From contig JAODBK010000015.1 of assembly GCA_025463925.1 (NCBI GenBank), positions 33,029-97,028 on the forward strand: a stretch of 64,000 nucleotides of DNA, written 5' to 3'. This DNA is from Acidimicrobiales bacterium. GTDB lineage: Bacteria > Actinomycetota > Acidimicrobiia > Acidimicrobiales > AC-14. The translations under genes were made by a program, and so were the position numbers. Shown piece by piece: positions 16,414-25,895 of this stretch (its first letter is position 1; the number at the start of each line of letters is the position of its first letter). The notes beneath the pieces were generated by a model, which searched no databases, was not told the origin of the DNA, and saw only the letters and a program-made list of their open reading frames with translations.

Positions 16414-17901
16414 TCAGCGCCCGGCGGCCACCGCGTCGCGCCGCGGGTCGGCGCCCCCCTCGAGCCAGCCATCGGCGTGGGTGCGGATCACGTTGCCGCC
16501 GCCGAACTCCTCGGCCGGCACGTCGTGGCTGACGCGGAAGCCCGCCTCGGCCAGCGCGTCCTCGGTTCCCGCCGGGATGCCGGGCTCGATCGCCACGAGG
16601 TCGCCGGCGAGCCAGCGGACGCGCGGCGCGGCCAGTGCCTGCTGCGGGTCGCGACCGTGGTCGATCAGGTGGCGGAGCACCTGCACGTGGCCCTGCGGTT
16701 GCATGGGCCCGCCGACGACGCCGTACACCGCCCAGCGTTCGCCGTCCCGGCGGACCAGCCCGGGAATGATCGTGTGGAACGGCCGCTTGCCGGGCGCGAC
16801 CACATTGGGGCTCTCGGGGTCGAGCGAGAATCCCGCGCCACGGTTCTGCAGCACCGCGCCCGCGGCCCACAGGCCGGAGCCGAAACCCCAGTACACCGAT
16901 GTGATCAAGCTCACCGATACACCACCGGCGACCACCGCGGTGTACACCGTGTCGCGGCCCGCGGTGGCCCAGAAGTCCGCAACGTCGGCGTACCGCGGGT
17001 CGGCCACCCGGCCGGCGGCGGTTCGCATCGCGTCGCGGATCGCGGTGATCGTCGCCACGACGGTCGACGGGTCGTCGGCGGCGCCGGCGCGGTCTCGATC
17101 GAGTGCGGCCAGCGCGGCCAACACCGCTGCGCCCTGCCCGTTGGGCGGGTGCTGGATGATCTCGTGGTCGCGGTACGCGCCACTGATCGGCACTGTCCAC
17201 TCGCCGCGGTGCCCGGCCAGGTCGTCGAGCGTCATGACGCCACCGGCGTGCGCGATCGCGTCGGCCGTCGCCTTGGCCCACTCGCCCTCGTAGTGCGCGT
17301 CGCGCCCGCCCGACGCGATGGCGTCGAGGCTGACCGACAGCTCGGCGTTGGTGATGCGGTCGCCGGCTCGCGGCCGGCGCGGCAACGGGCTGGCGTCGGC
17401 CAGGCGTTCGCCGACCGGCCGCCACGCGCGCGCCGCGATGCGCCCGACCGGATATCCGCCGGCGGCGAGCCGGCGGGCCGGCTCCAGCAGCGTGGCCAAC
17501 GGCAACCGGCCGAACCGCTCGTTGAGCTGCGACCATCCGTCGACCAGGCCGGGGACCGTGACCGCGTGGGGGCTGTCGTCCGGGAGCCCGAACGGGATGC
17601 CGATGTCGGTCGCCGGTGGCGCGAAGTCGCCCGCCGCCGCCCGCGCCACCGCCAACGTCAGGCCGGCGGGCGCCGCGCCCGAACCGTTGAACCCGACGAC
17701 CTCCCGGCCGTCGTCGACGAGGCAGAAGCAGTCGCCGCCGATCCCGGTCCACATGGGCTGCACCACCCCGAGCACGGCGTCGGCCGCGATCGCGGCGTCC
17801 ATCGCGACGCCGCCCTCGGCCAGTGCCCACAGGCCGGCCTGCGCGGCGAGCGGGCTGCCGGTCGACACCATCGCGTCTCGGGCCCACGCGGAACTCGTCA
17901 C
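16414..17901 (-). CDS. Gamma-glutamyltransferase family protein (YwrD-like)
   Basis: N-terminal-nucleophile hydrolase of 495 residues expected to self-cleave before its catalytic threonine. The nucleophile is Thr318 in DTVYTAVV, the DTVY variant typical of the YwrD group rather than TTH of classical GGT. Also present are WTGIGGDCFCLV, NRGAGFSLDPESPN and GKRPFHTIIP, and GGPMQPQGHVQ for substrate binding. No signal peptide is visible, suggesting a cytoplasmic location. The GTG start has TAGCGT 9 nt upstream, shared with the divergent gene. The true substrate may be a gamma-glutamyl amide other than glutathione. Confidence 0.9.
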   Translation of the reverse strand: MTSSAWARDAMVSTGSPLAAQAGLWALAEGGVAMDAAIAADAVLGVVQPMWTGIGGDCFCLVDDGREVVGFNGSGAAPAGLTLAVARAAAGDFAPPATDIGIPFGLPDDSPHAVTVPGLVDGWSQLNERFGRLPLATLLEPARRLAAGGYPVGRIAARAWRPVGERLADASPLPRRPRAGDRITNAELSVSLDAIASGGRDAHYEGEWAKATADAIAHAGGVMTLDDLAGHRGEWTVPISGAYRDHEIIQHPPNGQGAAVLAALAALDRDRAGAADDPSTVVATITAIRDAMRTAAGRVADPRYADVADFWATAGRDTVYTAVVAGGVSVSLITSVYWGFGSGLWAAGAVLQNRGAGFSLDPESPNVVAPGKRPFHTIIPGLVRRDGERWAVYGVVGGPMQPQGHVQVLRHLIDHGRDPQQALAAPRVRWLAGDLVAIEPGIPAGTEDALAEAGFRVSHDVPAEEFGGGNVIRTHADGWLEGGADPRRDAVAAGR

Positions 17902-17910
17902 TGGCGGCGG

Positions 17911-17920
17911 ACGCTAGCGT
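17911..17920. promoter_or_regulatory. Symmetrical bidirectional promoter (ACGCTAGCGT)
   Basis: A perfect 10-bp palindrome supplies TAGCGT on each strand, the two hexamers sharing the central TA. The plus-strand hexamer is 8 nt from the ATG at 17929 and the minus-strand hexamer 9 nt from the GTG at 17901. Both divergent genes would be leaderless and compete for one polymerase site. Confidence 0.6.
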
Positions 17921-17928
17921 CGCCCCGG

Positions 17929-18321
17929 ATGGACATCATCAGCGCGCTCTTCGTCGAGAACATCGAGCTGCGGCAGGTGCCGGGGCCGTCGACCCGCATC
18001 GACCTCGCCGGGATCATGTTCTCGCTGCCGGCGCCGTCGGCTCCGCCGGTCACGATCGCGCCCCACCTCGTCGTCATCGTCCGGTGCCGGGACGGCGAAC
18101 CGGGCGAGGGCATCTTGGAGGTGGTGTTCAAGGACGAGAAGGGCGAGGAGATCGCCCGCAACGTCTCGCCGTTCACCGTCGAGCCGGGCAAGTTCACCTA
18201 CCGCCTGGTGCGCGGCGAGCTGACGTTCGCGTCGTTCGGCACGATCGAGGCTCACTGCCGCGTCGACCGGGGCGAGTGGACCGTCGTCCCGCTGACGCTG
18301 ATCCCGAACCCCGAGGCCTGA
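17929..18321 (+). CDS. Unknown beta-rich protein (DUF6941-like)
   Basis: A soluble protein of 130 residues without signal peptide, predicted all-beta (SALFVENIELRQVPGP, PHLVVIVRCRDGEPGEGILEVVFKDEKG). Its general pattern resembles the 143-residue protein at 58163 and the DUF6941 type, but identity is low and I am not certain of the family. It shares a bidirectional promoter with GGT and is followed after 3 nt by the FIST gene, so the two are probably cotranslated. Function unknown. Confidence 0.7.
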   Translation: MDIISALFVENIELRQVPGPSTRIDLAGIMFSLPAPSAPPVTIAPHLVVIVRCRDGEPGEGILEVVFKDEKGEEIARNVSPFTVEPGKFTYRLVRGELTFASFGTIEAHCRVDRGEWTVVPLTLIPNPEA

Positions 18322-18324
18322 CGC

Positions 18325-19470
18325 GTGGCCTACGCCGCCGCGATGTCCGAGTACCCCGTCACCGCGCATGCGGTCGGCGAGGTCGTCGGCGCGGTGATGG
18401 AGCAGCGCGGCGGCGAACCTCAGCCCGACCTCGCCATCCTGTTCGTGAGCCCGCCCCACGTCGGCGCGCTGGAGGACGCGGCCGCCGCGGTGCGCGACGT
18501 CATGCGCCCCGGCACCCTGCTCGGCTGCGCCGCCGGCACCGTCGTCGGCGGGGACCGCGAGGTCGAGGACGAGCCCGCGGTGAGCTTGTGGGCCGGGGAC
18601 ACCGGGCCGGTCGCGCCGTTCCACCTCACGTCGATCACCACGCCCGACGGCGACGCGCTCGTGGGCTGGCCGGCCGAGGTGCCGCTGGGGGCGAGCGCGC
18701 TGCTCCTCCTGGCCGACCCGTTCTCGTTCCCGGTCGAGCCGTTCCTCGAGCGGCTGCGAACCGACCACCCGGGGCTGCCGGTGGTCGGCGGGTTGGCCTC
18801 GGCGGCGCGCGGCCCCGGCGGCAACCGTCTGGCCGTCGACGACCGCGTCGTCAGTGAAGGCGCGGTGGGCTGCTTCCTCGGTCCCGACGTCCGCGTGACG
18901 CCGGTCGTGAGCCAGGGCTGCCGGCCGGTCGGCGAGCCCTTCACCGTCACCCGCTCCGAGCGCAACGTGGTCTACGAGCTGGCCGGCAAGCCCGCGCTCG
19001 AGCGACTCCAGGAACTTGCCAGCGCGATGACGCCGGAAGACCGCGAGCTCTTGCGCCGCGGACTGCACCTCGGCCGCGTCGTCGACGAGCACAAGCTCGA
19101 GTTCGACCGCGGTGACTTCATCGTCCGCAACGTCCTGGGCGGCGACCAGCGCACCGGCGCGATCGCGGTCGGCGACCTCGTCGACATCGGCGCGACGACG
19201 CAGTTCCTCGTGCGCGACGCCGATTCGGCCGACGAGGACCTGCGTCACCTGATGGCCGGCCGCCATGCCGAGGGCGCGCTGGTGTTCACCTGCAACGGCA
19301 GGGGCACCCACCTCTTCGGAGTGCCGGATCACGACGCCGGCGTCGTGGCGACCGCCCTTCCCGGCGCCGCGGTGGCCGGCATGTCGTGCGCGGGTGAGCT
19401 GGGGCCGGTGGGCGGCCGGAACTTCCTGCACGGGTTCACGGCGTCCGTGGTGCTGCTCGGCGGGCGATAG
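18325..19470 (+). CDS. FIST-domain signalling protein
   Basis: A protein of 381 residues with FIST_N (about 30-220; LAILFVSPPHVGALEDAAAAVRD, LLGCAAGTVVGGDREVEDEPAVSLWAG) and FIST_C (about 225-370; FTCNGRGTHLFG, SCAGELGPVGGRNFLHGFTASV). FIST domains are thought to bind small ligands such as amino acids and often sit on sensor kinases; here they stand alone. The GTG start is 3 nt after the upstream stop. Partner protein unknown. Confidence 0.88.
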   Translation: MAYAAAMSEYPVTAHAVGEVVGAVMEQRGGEPQPDLAILFVSPPHVGALEDAAAAVRDVMRPGTLLGCAAGTVVGGDREVEDEPAVSLWAGDTGPVAPFHLTSITTPDGDALVGWPAEVPLGASALLLLADPFSFPVEPFLERLRTDHPGLPVVGGLASAARGPGGNRLAVDDRVVSEGAVGCFLGPDVRVTPVVSQGCRPVGEPFTVTRSERNVVYELAGKPALERLQELASAMTPEDRELLRRGLHLGRVVDEHKLEFDRGDFIVRNVLGGDQRTGAIAVGDLVDIGATTQFLVRDADSADEDLRHLMAGRHAEGALVFTCNGRGTHLFGVPDHDAGVVATALPGAAVAGMSCAGELGPVGGRNFLHGFTASVVLLGGR

Positions 19471-19528
19471 CGTCGTCGGGACCCGGACCACGGGTAATGC
19501 CAAGGGCAGGGCGAGAGAGCGAGGGCCG

Positions 19529-21499
19529 GTGGCAGACGACCTGGAGCAGCTGGGGATCAACGTCATTCGCGGTCTGGCGATGGACGCCCCGCGCAAGGCG
19601 AGCTCCGGCCACAGCGGCACCGCGATGGCGCTGGCACCGCTCGCCCACGTGCTGTTCACCAAGGTCATGCGCCACGACCCGTCGGCGCCGGACTGGCCGG
19701 ACCGCGACCGCTTCGTCCTGAGCTGCGGCCACGCGTCGATCCTCCTCTACTCGATGCTCCATCTCACCGGGTACGGCCTGACGCTCGACGACATCAAGGC
19801 GTTCCGCCAATGGGGCTCGCGCACGCCCGGTCATCCGGAGGTGCACCACACACCCGGCGTGGAGGTGACCACCGGCCCGCTCGGCCAGGGGTTCGCCAAC
19901 GGCGTCGGCATGGGCATCGCCGAGCGATGGCTGCGCGCCAGGTTCAGCCCCGAGGTCTGCGACCACCACACGTTCGTCATCTGCTCCGACGGCGATCTCG
20001 AGGAGGGCATCAGCCACGAGGCGGCGTCGATGGCCGGCCATCTCGGACTCGGCCGGCTCGTGTACGTCTACGACGACAACCACATCTCGATCGACGGCCC
20101 GACCGAGTTGGCGCTGTCCGACGACGCCGGCACCCGTTTCGAGGGGTACCACTGGCACGTCGACCGGATCGGCGAGGCGTTCAACGACACCGCGGCCCTG
20201 GAAGCCGCGCTGCGGCGCGCCATGGCGGTCGAGGATCAGCCGTCGCTCATCATCCTCCGCAGCCACATCGGCTGGCCGGCGCCCAACCTCACCGACAGCC
20301 CCAAGGCGCACGGCGACCCGTTCCCGCCGGACGAGATCCGCGCGACCAAGGAGATCCTCGGGCTGCCCCCGGACGAGGACTTCTGGGTGCCCGACGAGGT
20401 GCTCGCGATGTACCGCGAGTGCATCCCGCGCGGGCAGGCGATGCGGGCCGAGTGGGACGAGCGCATCGCCGCGTGGACCGGCGACCGGGCGACGTGGGAG
20501 CTCTGCCTCGCCGGGCGCGGTGCTGCCGGCTGGCAGGCCAAGCTCCCCGTCTGGGAGCCGGGCGAGGAACTGGCCACGCGCGTCGCCGTCAACCACTGCA
20601 TCAACGCCACCCTCGACGTGGTGCCGTCGTTGATCGCGGGCGGCGCCGACCTCACCGGCAACACCGGGACGAAGCTGAACGAGGGCGGCGTGCAGTCACG
20701 CGAGAACCCGGCCGGCCGGCAGATCTACTACGGGATCCGCGAGCACGGCATGGGCGGCGTGATGAACGGGCTCGCCCTCCACGGCGGCACCGTGCCGGTC
20801 GGTGGCACCTTCTTCAACTTCAGCGACTACATGCGTGGCGCCGTCCGGTTGGCCGCGCTCAGCGAAGCCCACGTCATCTACAGCTGGACCCACGACTCGG
20901 TCGGGCTCGGCGAGGACGGTCCGACGCACCAGCCGGTCGAGCAGCTCGCGGCGATGCGGGCCACCCCGCAGCTGTGCGTGATCCGGCCGGCCGACCCGAA
21001 CGAGACCGCGCAGGCCTACGCCATCGCGGTCGACCGCAACGGCCCGACCGCACTGATCCTCACCCGCCAGGCGGTGCCGACGCTCGCCGGCACCGGTGAC
21101 GGACGGGTGGCGATGGGCGCGTACGTCCTCGTCGACGCCGACGGCCCACCGCGGCTCGTGCTCATCGGAACCGGCAGCGAGGTGTCGGTGTGCGTCGAGG
21201 CCGCCCGCCGCCTGGTCGCCGACGGCGTCGCCACGCGGGTCGTGTCGATGCCGTCGTGGGAGTTGTTCGAGGAACAGAGCGAGGCCTACCGCCGGTCGGT
21301 GCTGCCGGTCGACGTCCCGCGGCTGTCCGTCGAGGCGGCGTCGTCGGTCGGTTGGGCGCGGTACGCGAGCGCGTCGGTGGCGCTGGACCGCTTCGGCGCG
21401 TCGGCGCCCGGCAGTGTCGCACTCGCCAACCTCGGCTTCACGCCGGAGAACGTCGTGGGGCGGGCCAACGATCTGCTGCGCGGAGGTGCGGGCACATGA
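19529..21499 (+). CDS. tkt: Transketolase
   Basis: Thiamine-diphosphate enzyme of 656 residues that moves two-carbon units in the pentose-phosphate pathway. Motifs: [18 protein letters not shown] near the N-terminus, [14 protein letters not shown], ThDP motif [32 protein letters not shown], the catalytic-domain [19 protein letters not shown] and [19 protein letters not shown]. The first 88 codons of the longer open frame belong to the end of the FIST region; the GTG at 19529 with GAGGG upstream gives the normal N-terminus. First gene of tkt-tal-zwf-opcA-pgl. Confidence 0.96.
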   Translation: MADDLEQLGINVIRGLAMDAPRKASSGHSGTAMALAPLAHVLFTKVMRHDPSAPDWPDRDRFVLSCGHASILLYSMLHLTGYGLTLDDIKAFRQWGSRTPGHPEVHHTPGVEVTTGPLGQGFANGVGMGIAERWLRARFSPEVCDHHTFVICSDGDLEEGISHEAASMAGHLGLGRLVYVYDDNHISIDGPTELALSDDAGTRFEGYHWHVDRIGEAFNDTAALEAALRRAMAVEDQPSLIILRSHIGWPAPNLTDSPKAHGDPFPPDEIRATKEILGLPPDEDFWVPDEVLAMYRECIPRGQAMRAEWDERIAAWTGDRATWELCLAGRGAAGWQAKLPVWEPGEELATRVAVNHCINATLDVVPSLIAGGADLTGNTGTKLNEGGVQSRENPAGRQIYYGIREHGMGGVMNGLALHGGTVPVGGTFFNFSDYMRGAVRLAALSEAHVIYSWTHDSVGLGEDGPTHQPVEQLAAMRATPQLCVIRPADPNETAQAYAIAVDRNGPTALILTRQAVPTLAGTGDGRVAMGAYVLVDADGPPRLVLIGTGSEVSVCVEAARRLVADGVATRVVSMPSWELFEEQSEAYRRSVLPVDVPRLSVEAASSVGWARYASASVALDRFGASAPGSVALANLGFTPENVVGRANDLLRGGAGT

Positions 21500-22626
21500 C
21501 CGAGACGAACAGGACGACCAAGACGAATCTCCATCGTCTCTACGAGGAGTTCGGCCAGAGCCCATGGCTCGACAATCTCAAGCGCGGCTACATCACCTCG
21601 GGCGCCCTGCAACAGAAGATCGACGCCGGCATCCGCGGCATCACGTCCAACCCGACGATCTTCGCCAAGGCGATCGAGGGCGCGGCCGACTACGACGAGC
21701 AGTTCCGGTCGCTGGCGAAGCAGCACGTCCCCGTCGACGAGGCGTACTGGGACATGGTCGTCGACGACATCCTGAAGGCGCTCGACATCATGCGGCCGGT
21801 CCACGACGCCAGCGGCGGCGTCGACGGATTCGTCTCCATCGAGGTCGCGCCCGACCTGGCGCGCGACACCGAGCGGACGATCGCATCGGCGCGCGAGCTG
21901 CACGAGCGCATCAACCGGCCCAACCTCTACGTGAAGATCCCGGGCACCGCCGAGGGCGTGCCGGCCATCCGCCAGATGGTGGCAGAGGGCCGCAACATCA
22001 ACATCACGCTGATCTTCAGCCTCGAGCGGTACGGCGAGGTCATCGAGGCGTACCTCTCCGGCCTCGAAGCGTTCGCGGCGTCGGGCGGCGACGTCAGCGC
22101 CGTCAGGAGCGTGGCCTCGTTCTTCGTCAGCCGCGTCGACACCGAGGTCGACCGCCGGCTCGACGCGATCGGCACCGAGGATGCCCTGGCCCTCCGCGGC
22201 AAGGCCGCCGTCGCGCAGGCGAAGTCCGCGTACGAGCTGTTCCGCGAGCGCTTCGCCGGCGACCGTTGGGCCGCGCTCGCTGCCGCCGGCGCCCGGACGC
22301 AGCGTCCGCTGTGGGCGTCCACGTCGACCAAGAACCCGGCGTACCCGGACACGCTGTACGTCGACAACCTCATCGGGCCCGACACCGTCAACACGTTGCC
22401 CGAGAACACCATCGAGGCGTTCGAGGATCACGGCACGCTGGCCCGCACCATCGACGACGACGTCGCCGGCGCCCACGCGGTCCTGGCCGGTCTCGCGACC
22501 CTGGGCATCGACATGGAGGACGTGGCCCGGGTGCTCGAGGAGGAGGGCGTGGCCAGCTTCAGCAAGTCGTTCGACGAGCTGATCGCGGCGCTCGAGGCCA
22601 AGGCCGCCGAGCTGGCCGAGAAGTAG
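21496..22626 (+). CDS. tal: Transaldolase
   Basis: Schiff-base TIM-barrel enzyme of 376 residues transferring dihydroxyacetone between sugar phosphates. Features: GITSNPTIFAKAI, the catalytic-lysine strand NLYVKIPGTAEGVPAIRQM, INITLIFSLERY, and ASTSTKNPAYPDTLYVDNLIGPDTVNT. This is the long actinobacterial class. The ATG overlaps the tkt stop (ATGA). Confidence 0.96.
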   Translation: MTETNRTTKTNLHRLYEEFGQSPWLDNLKRGYITSGALQQKIDAGIRGITSNPTIFAKAIEGAADYDEQFRSLAKQHVPVDEAYWDMVVDDILKALDIMRPVHDASGGVDGFVSIEVAPDLARDTERTIASARELHERINRPNLYVKIPGTAEGVPAIRQMVAEGRNINITLIFSLERYGEVIEAYLSGLEAFAASGGDVSAVRSVASFFVSRVDTEVDRRLDAIGTEDALALRGKAAVAQAKSAYELFRERFAGDRWAALAAAGARTQRPLWASTSTKNPAYPDTLYVDNLIGPDTVNTLPENTIEAFEDHGTLARTIDDDVAGAHAVLAGLATLGIDMEDVARVLEEEGVASFSKSFDELIAALEAKAAELAEK

Positions 22627-24161
22627 TGCCGCTGCCCGAGGAGAACCCGCTGGTCGACCCGACCGCCGAGCGCGTCGCCCCGCCGGCGGTGCTCGTCGTG
22701 TTCGGCGCGTCCGGCGACCTGACATCGCGCAAGCTGATGCCGGCCATCGAGAACCTGGCCCTCCGCCGGTTGCTGCCGCCCGGGTTCGCGGTGGTCGGCG
22801 TGGCCCGCACCGAGATGGACGACGACGACTTCCGGACCCGCATGCGCGAAGCGGTCGAGAAGCTCGGCGGCGGGGGCGACGAGGCCCGGCACGTGTGGGA
22901 CGCGTTCACCGGCGGCTTCCGCTACGTCGCCGGCGACTACAGCGACAGCGCCACCTTCGACCGCCTGAAGGAGGTCCTCGACGAGCTCGACGAGCAGCGG
23001 GGAACGGCCGGCAACCGGCTCTACTACCTCGCCACTCCACCGGAGACGTTCCCCGTCATCGTCAAGGCGCTGGGTGAGGAGAAGCTCAACACCGCCAAGC
23101 ACCCCGACGCGTTCATTCGCGTCGTGATCGAGAAGCCCTACGGCCACGACGGCGCGTCGGCGCGGGCGCTCGACGAGGTCGTGCATGCGGTCTTCGACGA
23201 GCACCAGGTCTACCGGATCGACCACTACCTCGGGAAGGAGACCGTGCAGAACGTGCTGGCGCTGCGGTTCGCCAACGCGATCTTCGAACCGGTGTGGAAC
23301 CGGCGGTACGTCGACCACGTGCAGATCACCGTTGCCGAGTCGCTCGGCGTCGGCCACCGCGGCGGCTTCTACGAGAAGGCGGGCGCGCTGCGCGACATCG
23401 TGCAGAACCACGTCATGCAGGTGATGGCGCTCACGACGATGGAGCCCCCGGCGAGCTTCGACGCCCAAGGGATTCGCGACGAGAAGGTCAAGGCATTACG
23501 GGCGGTCGACATCCTCAGTCGCGAAGAGGTGCTCACCGAGGTCGTGCGGGCGCAGTACTCGCGCGGGTGGGTCGAGGGCGAGGAGGTGCCCGGGTACCGG
23601 GAGGAGGAAGGCGTCGACCCGCACAGCCAGACCGAGACCTACGTCGCCATGCGCCTGAAGGTCGACAACTGGCGCTGGGCCGGTGTCCCGTTCTACATCC
23701 GCACCGGCAAGCGGCTGCCGAAGCGCGTCACCGAGGTCGCGATGCAGTTCCAGAAGGTGCCGCACCTCCCGTTCGCGCCGTCGCAGGCGCGCGACCTCGC
23801 GCCCGACGCACTCGTGCTTCGCATCCAGCCCGACGAGGGCATCACCCTGCTGTTCGGCGCCAAGGTCCCCGGGCAGACGTTCGAGGTCCGGTCGGTGTCG
23901 ATGGACTTCTTCTACGGCGCGGCGTTCCTCGAGGAGGCGCCGGAGGCGTACGAGCGGCTGCTGCTCGACGCGCTGGTGGGCGACCCGACACTGTTCATCC
24001 GCTCCGACGAGGTCGAACAGGCGTGGCGCATCTGCGACCCCATCCTCGACGCGTGGTCCGAAGCCGACGCGCCCTTGGCAACGTACGAATCCGGCACCTG
24101 GGGACCGGCCGAAGCCGACCGGCTCCTCGCACGTGACGGCCACCGCTGGCGGCAACCGTGA
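22626..24161 (+). CDS. zwf: Glucose-6-phosphate dehydrogenase
   Basis: NADP-linked first enzyme of the oxidative pentose-phosphate pathway, 511 residues. Motifs: coenzyme fold VVFGASGDLTSRKLMPAI, active-site RIDHYLGKETVQN, EKPYGHD and RTGKRLPKR. The GTG overlaps the tal stop codon by one base (TAGTG). Its assembly factor OpcA follows directly. Although fbiC lies nearby, this is the classical zwf enzyme, not an F420-dependent dehydrogenase. Confidence 0.97.
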   Translation: MPLPEENPLVDPTAERVAPPAVLVVFGASGDLTSRKLMPAIENLALRRLLPPGFAVVGVARTEMDDDDFRTRMREAVEKLGGGGDEARHVWDAFTGGFRYVAGDYSDSATFDRLKEVLDELDEQRGTAGNRLYYLATPPETFPVIVKALGEEKLNTAKHPDAFIRVVIEKPYGHDGASARALDEVVHAVFDEHQVYRIDHYLGKETVQNVLALRFANAIFEPVWNRRYVDHVQITVAESLGVGHRGGFYEKAGALRDIVQNHVMQVMALTTMEPPASFDAQGIRDEKVKALRAVDILSREEVLTEVVRAQYSRGWVEGEEVPGYREEEGVDPHSQTETYVAMRLKVDNWRWAGVPFYIRTGKRLPKRVTEVAMQFQKVPHLPFAPSQARDLAPDALVLRIQPDEGITLLFGAKVPGQTFEVRSVSMDFFYGAAFLEEAPEAYERLLLDALVGDPTLFIRSDEVEQAWRICDPILDAWSEADAPLATYESGTWGPAEADRLLARDGHRWRQP

Positions 24162-24177
24162 CCGGGCGCAGCTCGCG

Positions 24178-25173
24178 ATGACGGCGACCATCACGGTGCT
24201 CGGATCGTGGGAGGCCGAGCAGGTGACCGTCGCGCAGGTCGAGGATGCGTTGACCGACCTGCGCCGCGGCGAGGTCCGGGCCGCGGTCCGGACCAGCGTG
24301 CTGACGCTGGTGGTCGTGGTCGACAGCCGCGCCGCGGGCGACGAAGCGCTCGAGGTCGTGAACGGGATGGGCGGCCGGCATCCGTCGCGGACGCTCGTCA
24401 TCGTCACTCCGCCCGACACCGACGGTGGGCGCGGCATCGACGCGTGCGCCGCGGTGCGGGTCGCCTCGGTCGGCGAGCGGCGGATCTGCTTCGAGGACGT
24501 GATCCTCGAGGTCCGCGGCCCGGCGCGCCACCACCTCGCGTCGATCGTCGAGCCGTTCACCCTGCCGGACCTGCCGGTCGCGGCGTGGTTGCCGCACCAG
24601 CTACCGACGCTCGGGGACCCGCTGCTCGCGGCATGCGACCGCGTCGTGATCGACACCCGAGCGGTGTCGACGTCGCCGGACCCCGCGGTGTTCACGAAGA
24701 TCGCGGCACTGGCTCGCCGGCTCCCGGTCGCCGACCTGTCGTGGATCCGGCTGGCGCCGTGGCGCAGCTTGCTGGCGGGCGAGTTCGAGGGCGCGGTCTA
24801 CCGGCCCTTCCTGGCCGGCGTGCGGCGGGTGGAGGTCTCGGGTCACTACAGCCCGCGCCATCTGCTCGGTGGCTGGCTGTTGAAGCGGCTCGACCTGAGC
24901 CGGTCCCAGCTGCACTTGCGCGACGCCGACCACGTGTCGGTGACGATCCACGCCACCGCCGACAGCCGCAGCGGTCGCTTCGCGGTGCTGCGGCCCACCG
25001 ACGCTCGCGAGATCACGGCCGAGGTCGACATCGACGGTGGCCCGACGATCAGCCAGACGCTGCGGATGCGCGACCGGTGGCCGATGCGGGCGCTGGCCGA
25101 CGCGCTCACGCGCATGGGTCACGACGACGTGTACGAGCAGGCGATCGCCGGCGCATCCGAGCTGTCGCGGTGA
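24178..25173 (+). CDS. opcA: OpcA, glucose-6-phosphate dehydrogenase assembly/allosteric protein
   Basis: A protein of 331 residues characteristic of actinobacteria and cyanobacteria that activates Zwf. Recognisable: the HPSRTLVIV-like segment (GRHPSRTLVIVTPP), LPDLPVAAWLPHQLPTLGDPLLAACDRVVIDTR, and a C-terminal domain with SRSGRFAVLR. The ATG at 24178 is 16 nt after zwf; the frame is open upstream inside zwf without a better start. Position between zwf and pgl is the standard order. Confidence 0.93.
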   Translation: MTATITVLGSWEAEQVTVAQVEDALTDLRRGEVRAAVRTSVLTLVVVVDSRAAGDEALEVVNGMGGRHPSRTLVIVTPPDTDGGRGIDACAAVRVASVGERRICFEDVILEVRGPARHHLASIVEPFTLPDLPVAAWLPHQLPTLGDPLLAACDRVVIDTRAVSTSPDPAVFTKIAALARRLPVADLSWIRLAPWRSLLAGEFEGAVYRPFLAGVRRVEVSGHYSPRHLLGGWLLKRLDLSRSQLHLRDADHVSVTIHATADSRSGRFAVLRPTDAREITAEVDIDGGPTISQTLRMRDRWPMRALADALTRMGHDDVYEQAIAGASELSR

Positions 25174-25183
25174 GCGGGCGCCG

Positions 25184-25867
25184 GTGAACCCGCCGAACGG
25201 CGAGCTGATCGTCGTCGACGACGTTCCCGGTGAGTTCTCCGAGCGCGTCATCGAGGCGTTCCACAACCGGCCGGGTGAGGACTTCTCGATGTTCCTCTCG
25301 GGGGGCCAGACGGCGCGGCGCTGCTACGAGCGGCTGGCGGTCGACGGCGCCGACCAGATCGACTGGTGGCAGGTCGACGTGTACTGGAGCGACGAGCGGT
25401 GCGTCCCGCCCGACCATCCCGATTCCAACGAGCGTCTGGTCCGCGAGGCGCTGCTCGAGCGGGTCGGCGCCGCCAACGCGGTCTACCCGATGCGGTGCGA
25501 CGCCGGCGCCGACGCGTACCAGCAGCGCGTCGCCGCGCTCGGCCGGTTCGACCTGGTGCACCTCGGCCTCGGGCCCGATGGTCACGTGGCCTCGCTGTTC
25601 CCCGGCTCCCCCGCGCTCGACGCCGACCCCGGCCGACTGGTGACGATGAACCACGACCCCTCGGGCCGCAATCCGTACGACCGGATGACGCTCACGTTCG
25701 CGGGGCTGGCTCGGGCCCGGACCACCCTCGTCACCGTCGAGGGCGAGGCCAAGCGCGATGCCATGGCACGGGTCTGCGCCGGCGACGAGACCTGCCCGGG
25801 CGCGCGGGTGCGGGCCGAGCGCATCGTCTGGCTGGCCGACCCCGCGGCTGCCGCGGGCTGCAAGTAA
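25184..25867 (+). CDS. pgl: 6-phosphogluconolactonase
   Basis: DevB/SOL-type lactonase of 227 residues. Motifs: MFLSGGQTARRCYERLA, VYWSDERCVPPDHPDSNERLVREALL (catalytic region), and LGLGPDGHVASLFPGSPAL. The GTG at 25184 gives the usual N-terminus and is 10 nt after opcA. Last gene of the pentose-phosphate operon; gnd is not in the window. Confidence 0.95.
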   Translation: MNPPNGELIVVDDVPGEFSERVIEAFHNRPGEDFSMFLSGGQTARRCYERLAVDGADQIDWWQVDVYWSDERCVPPDHPDSNERLVREALLERVGAANAVYPMRCDAGADAYQQRVAALGRFDLVHLGLGPDGHVASLFPGSPALDADPGRLVTMNHDPSGRNPYDRMTLTFAGLARARTTLVTVEGEAKRDAMARVCAGDETCPGARVRAERIVWLADPAAAAGCK

Positions 25868-25882
25868 CTCCCGCCGGGCCGG

Positions 25883-25888
25883 TAGCGT
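25883..25888 (+). promoter_or_regulatory. Predicted -10 element of fbiC
   Basis: TAGCGT ends 7 nt before the fbiC ATG in the 28-bp gap after pgl, so fbiC can be transcribed apart from the pentose-phosphate operon. Confidence 0.5.
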
Positions 25889-25895
25889 GCGCGCC

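Noticed and set aside
22626..24161. F420-dependent glucose-6-phosphate dehydrogenase, given the nearby fbiC
   Set aside because: The sequence is classical Zwf (GASGDLTSRK, RIDHYLGKE) and is followed by opcA; F420-dependent enzymes have a different fold.
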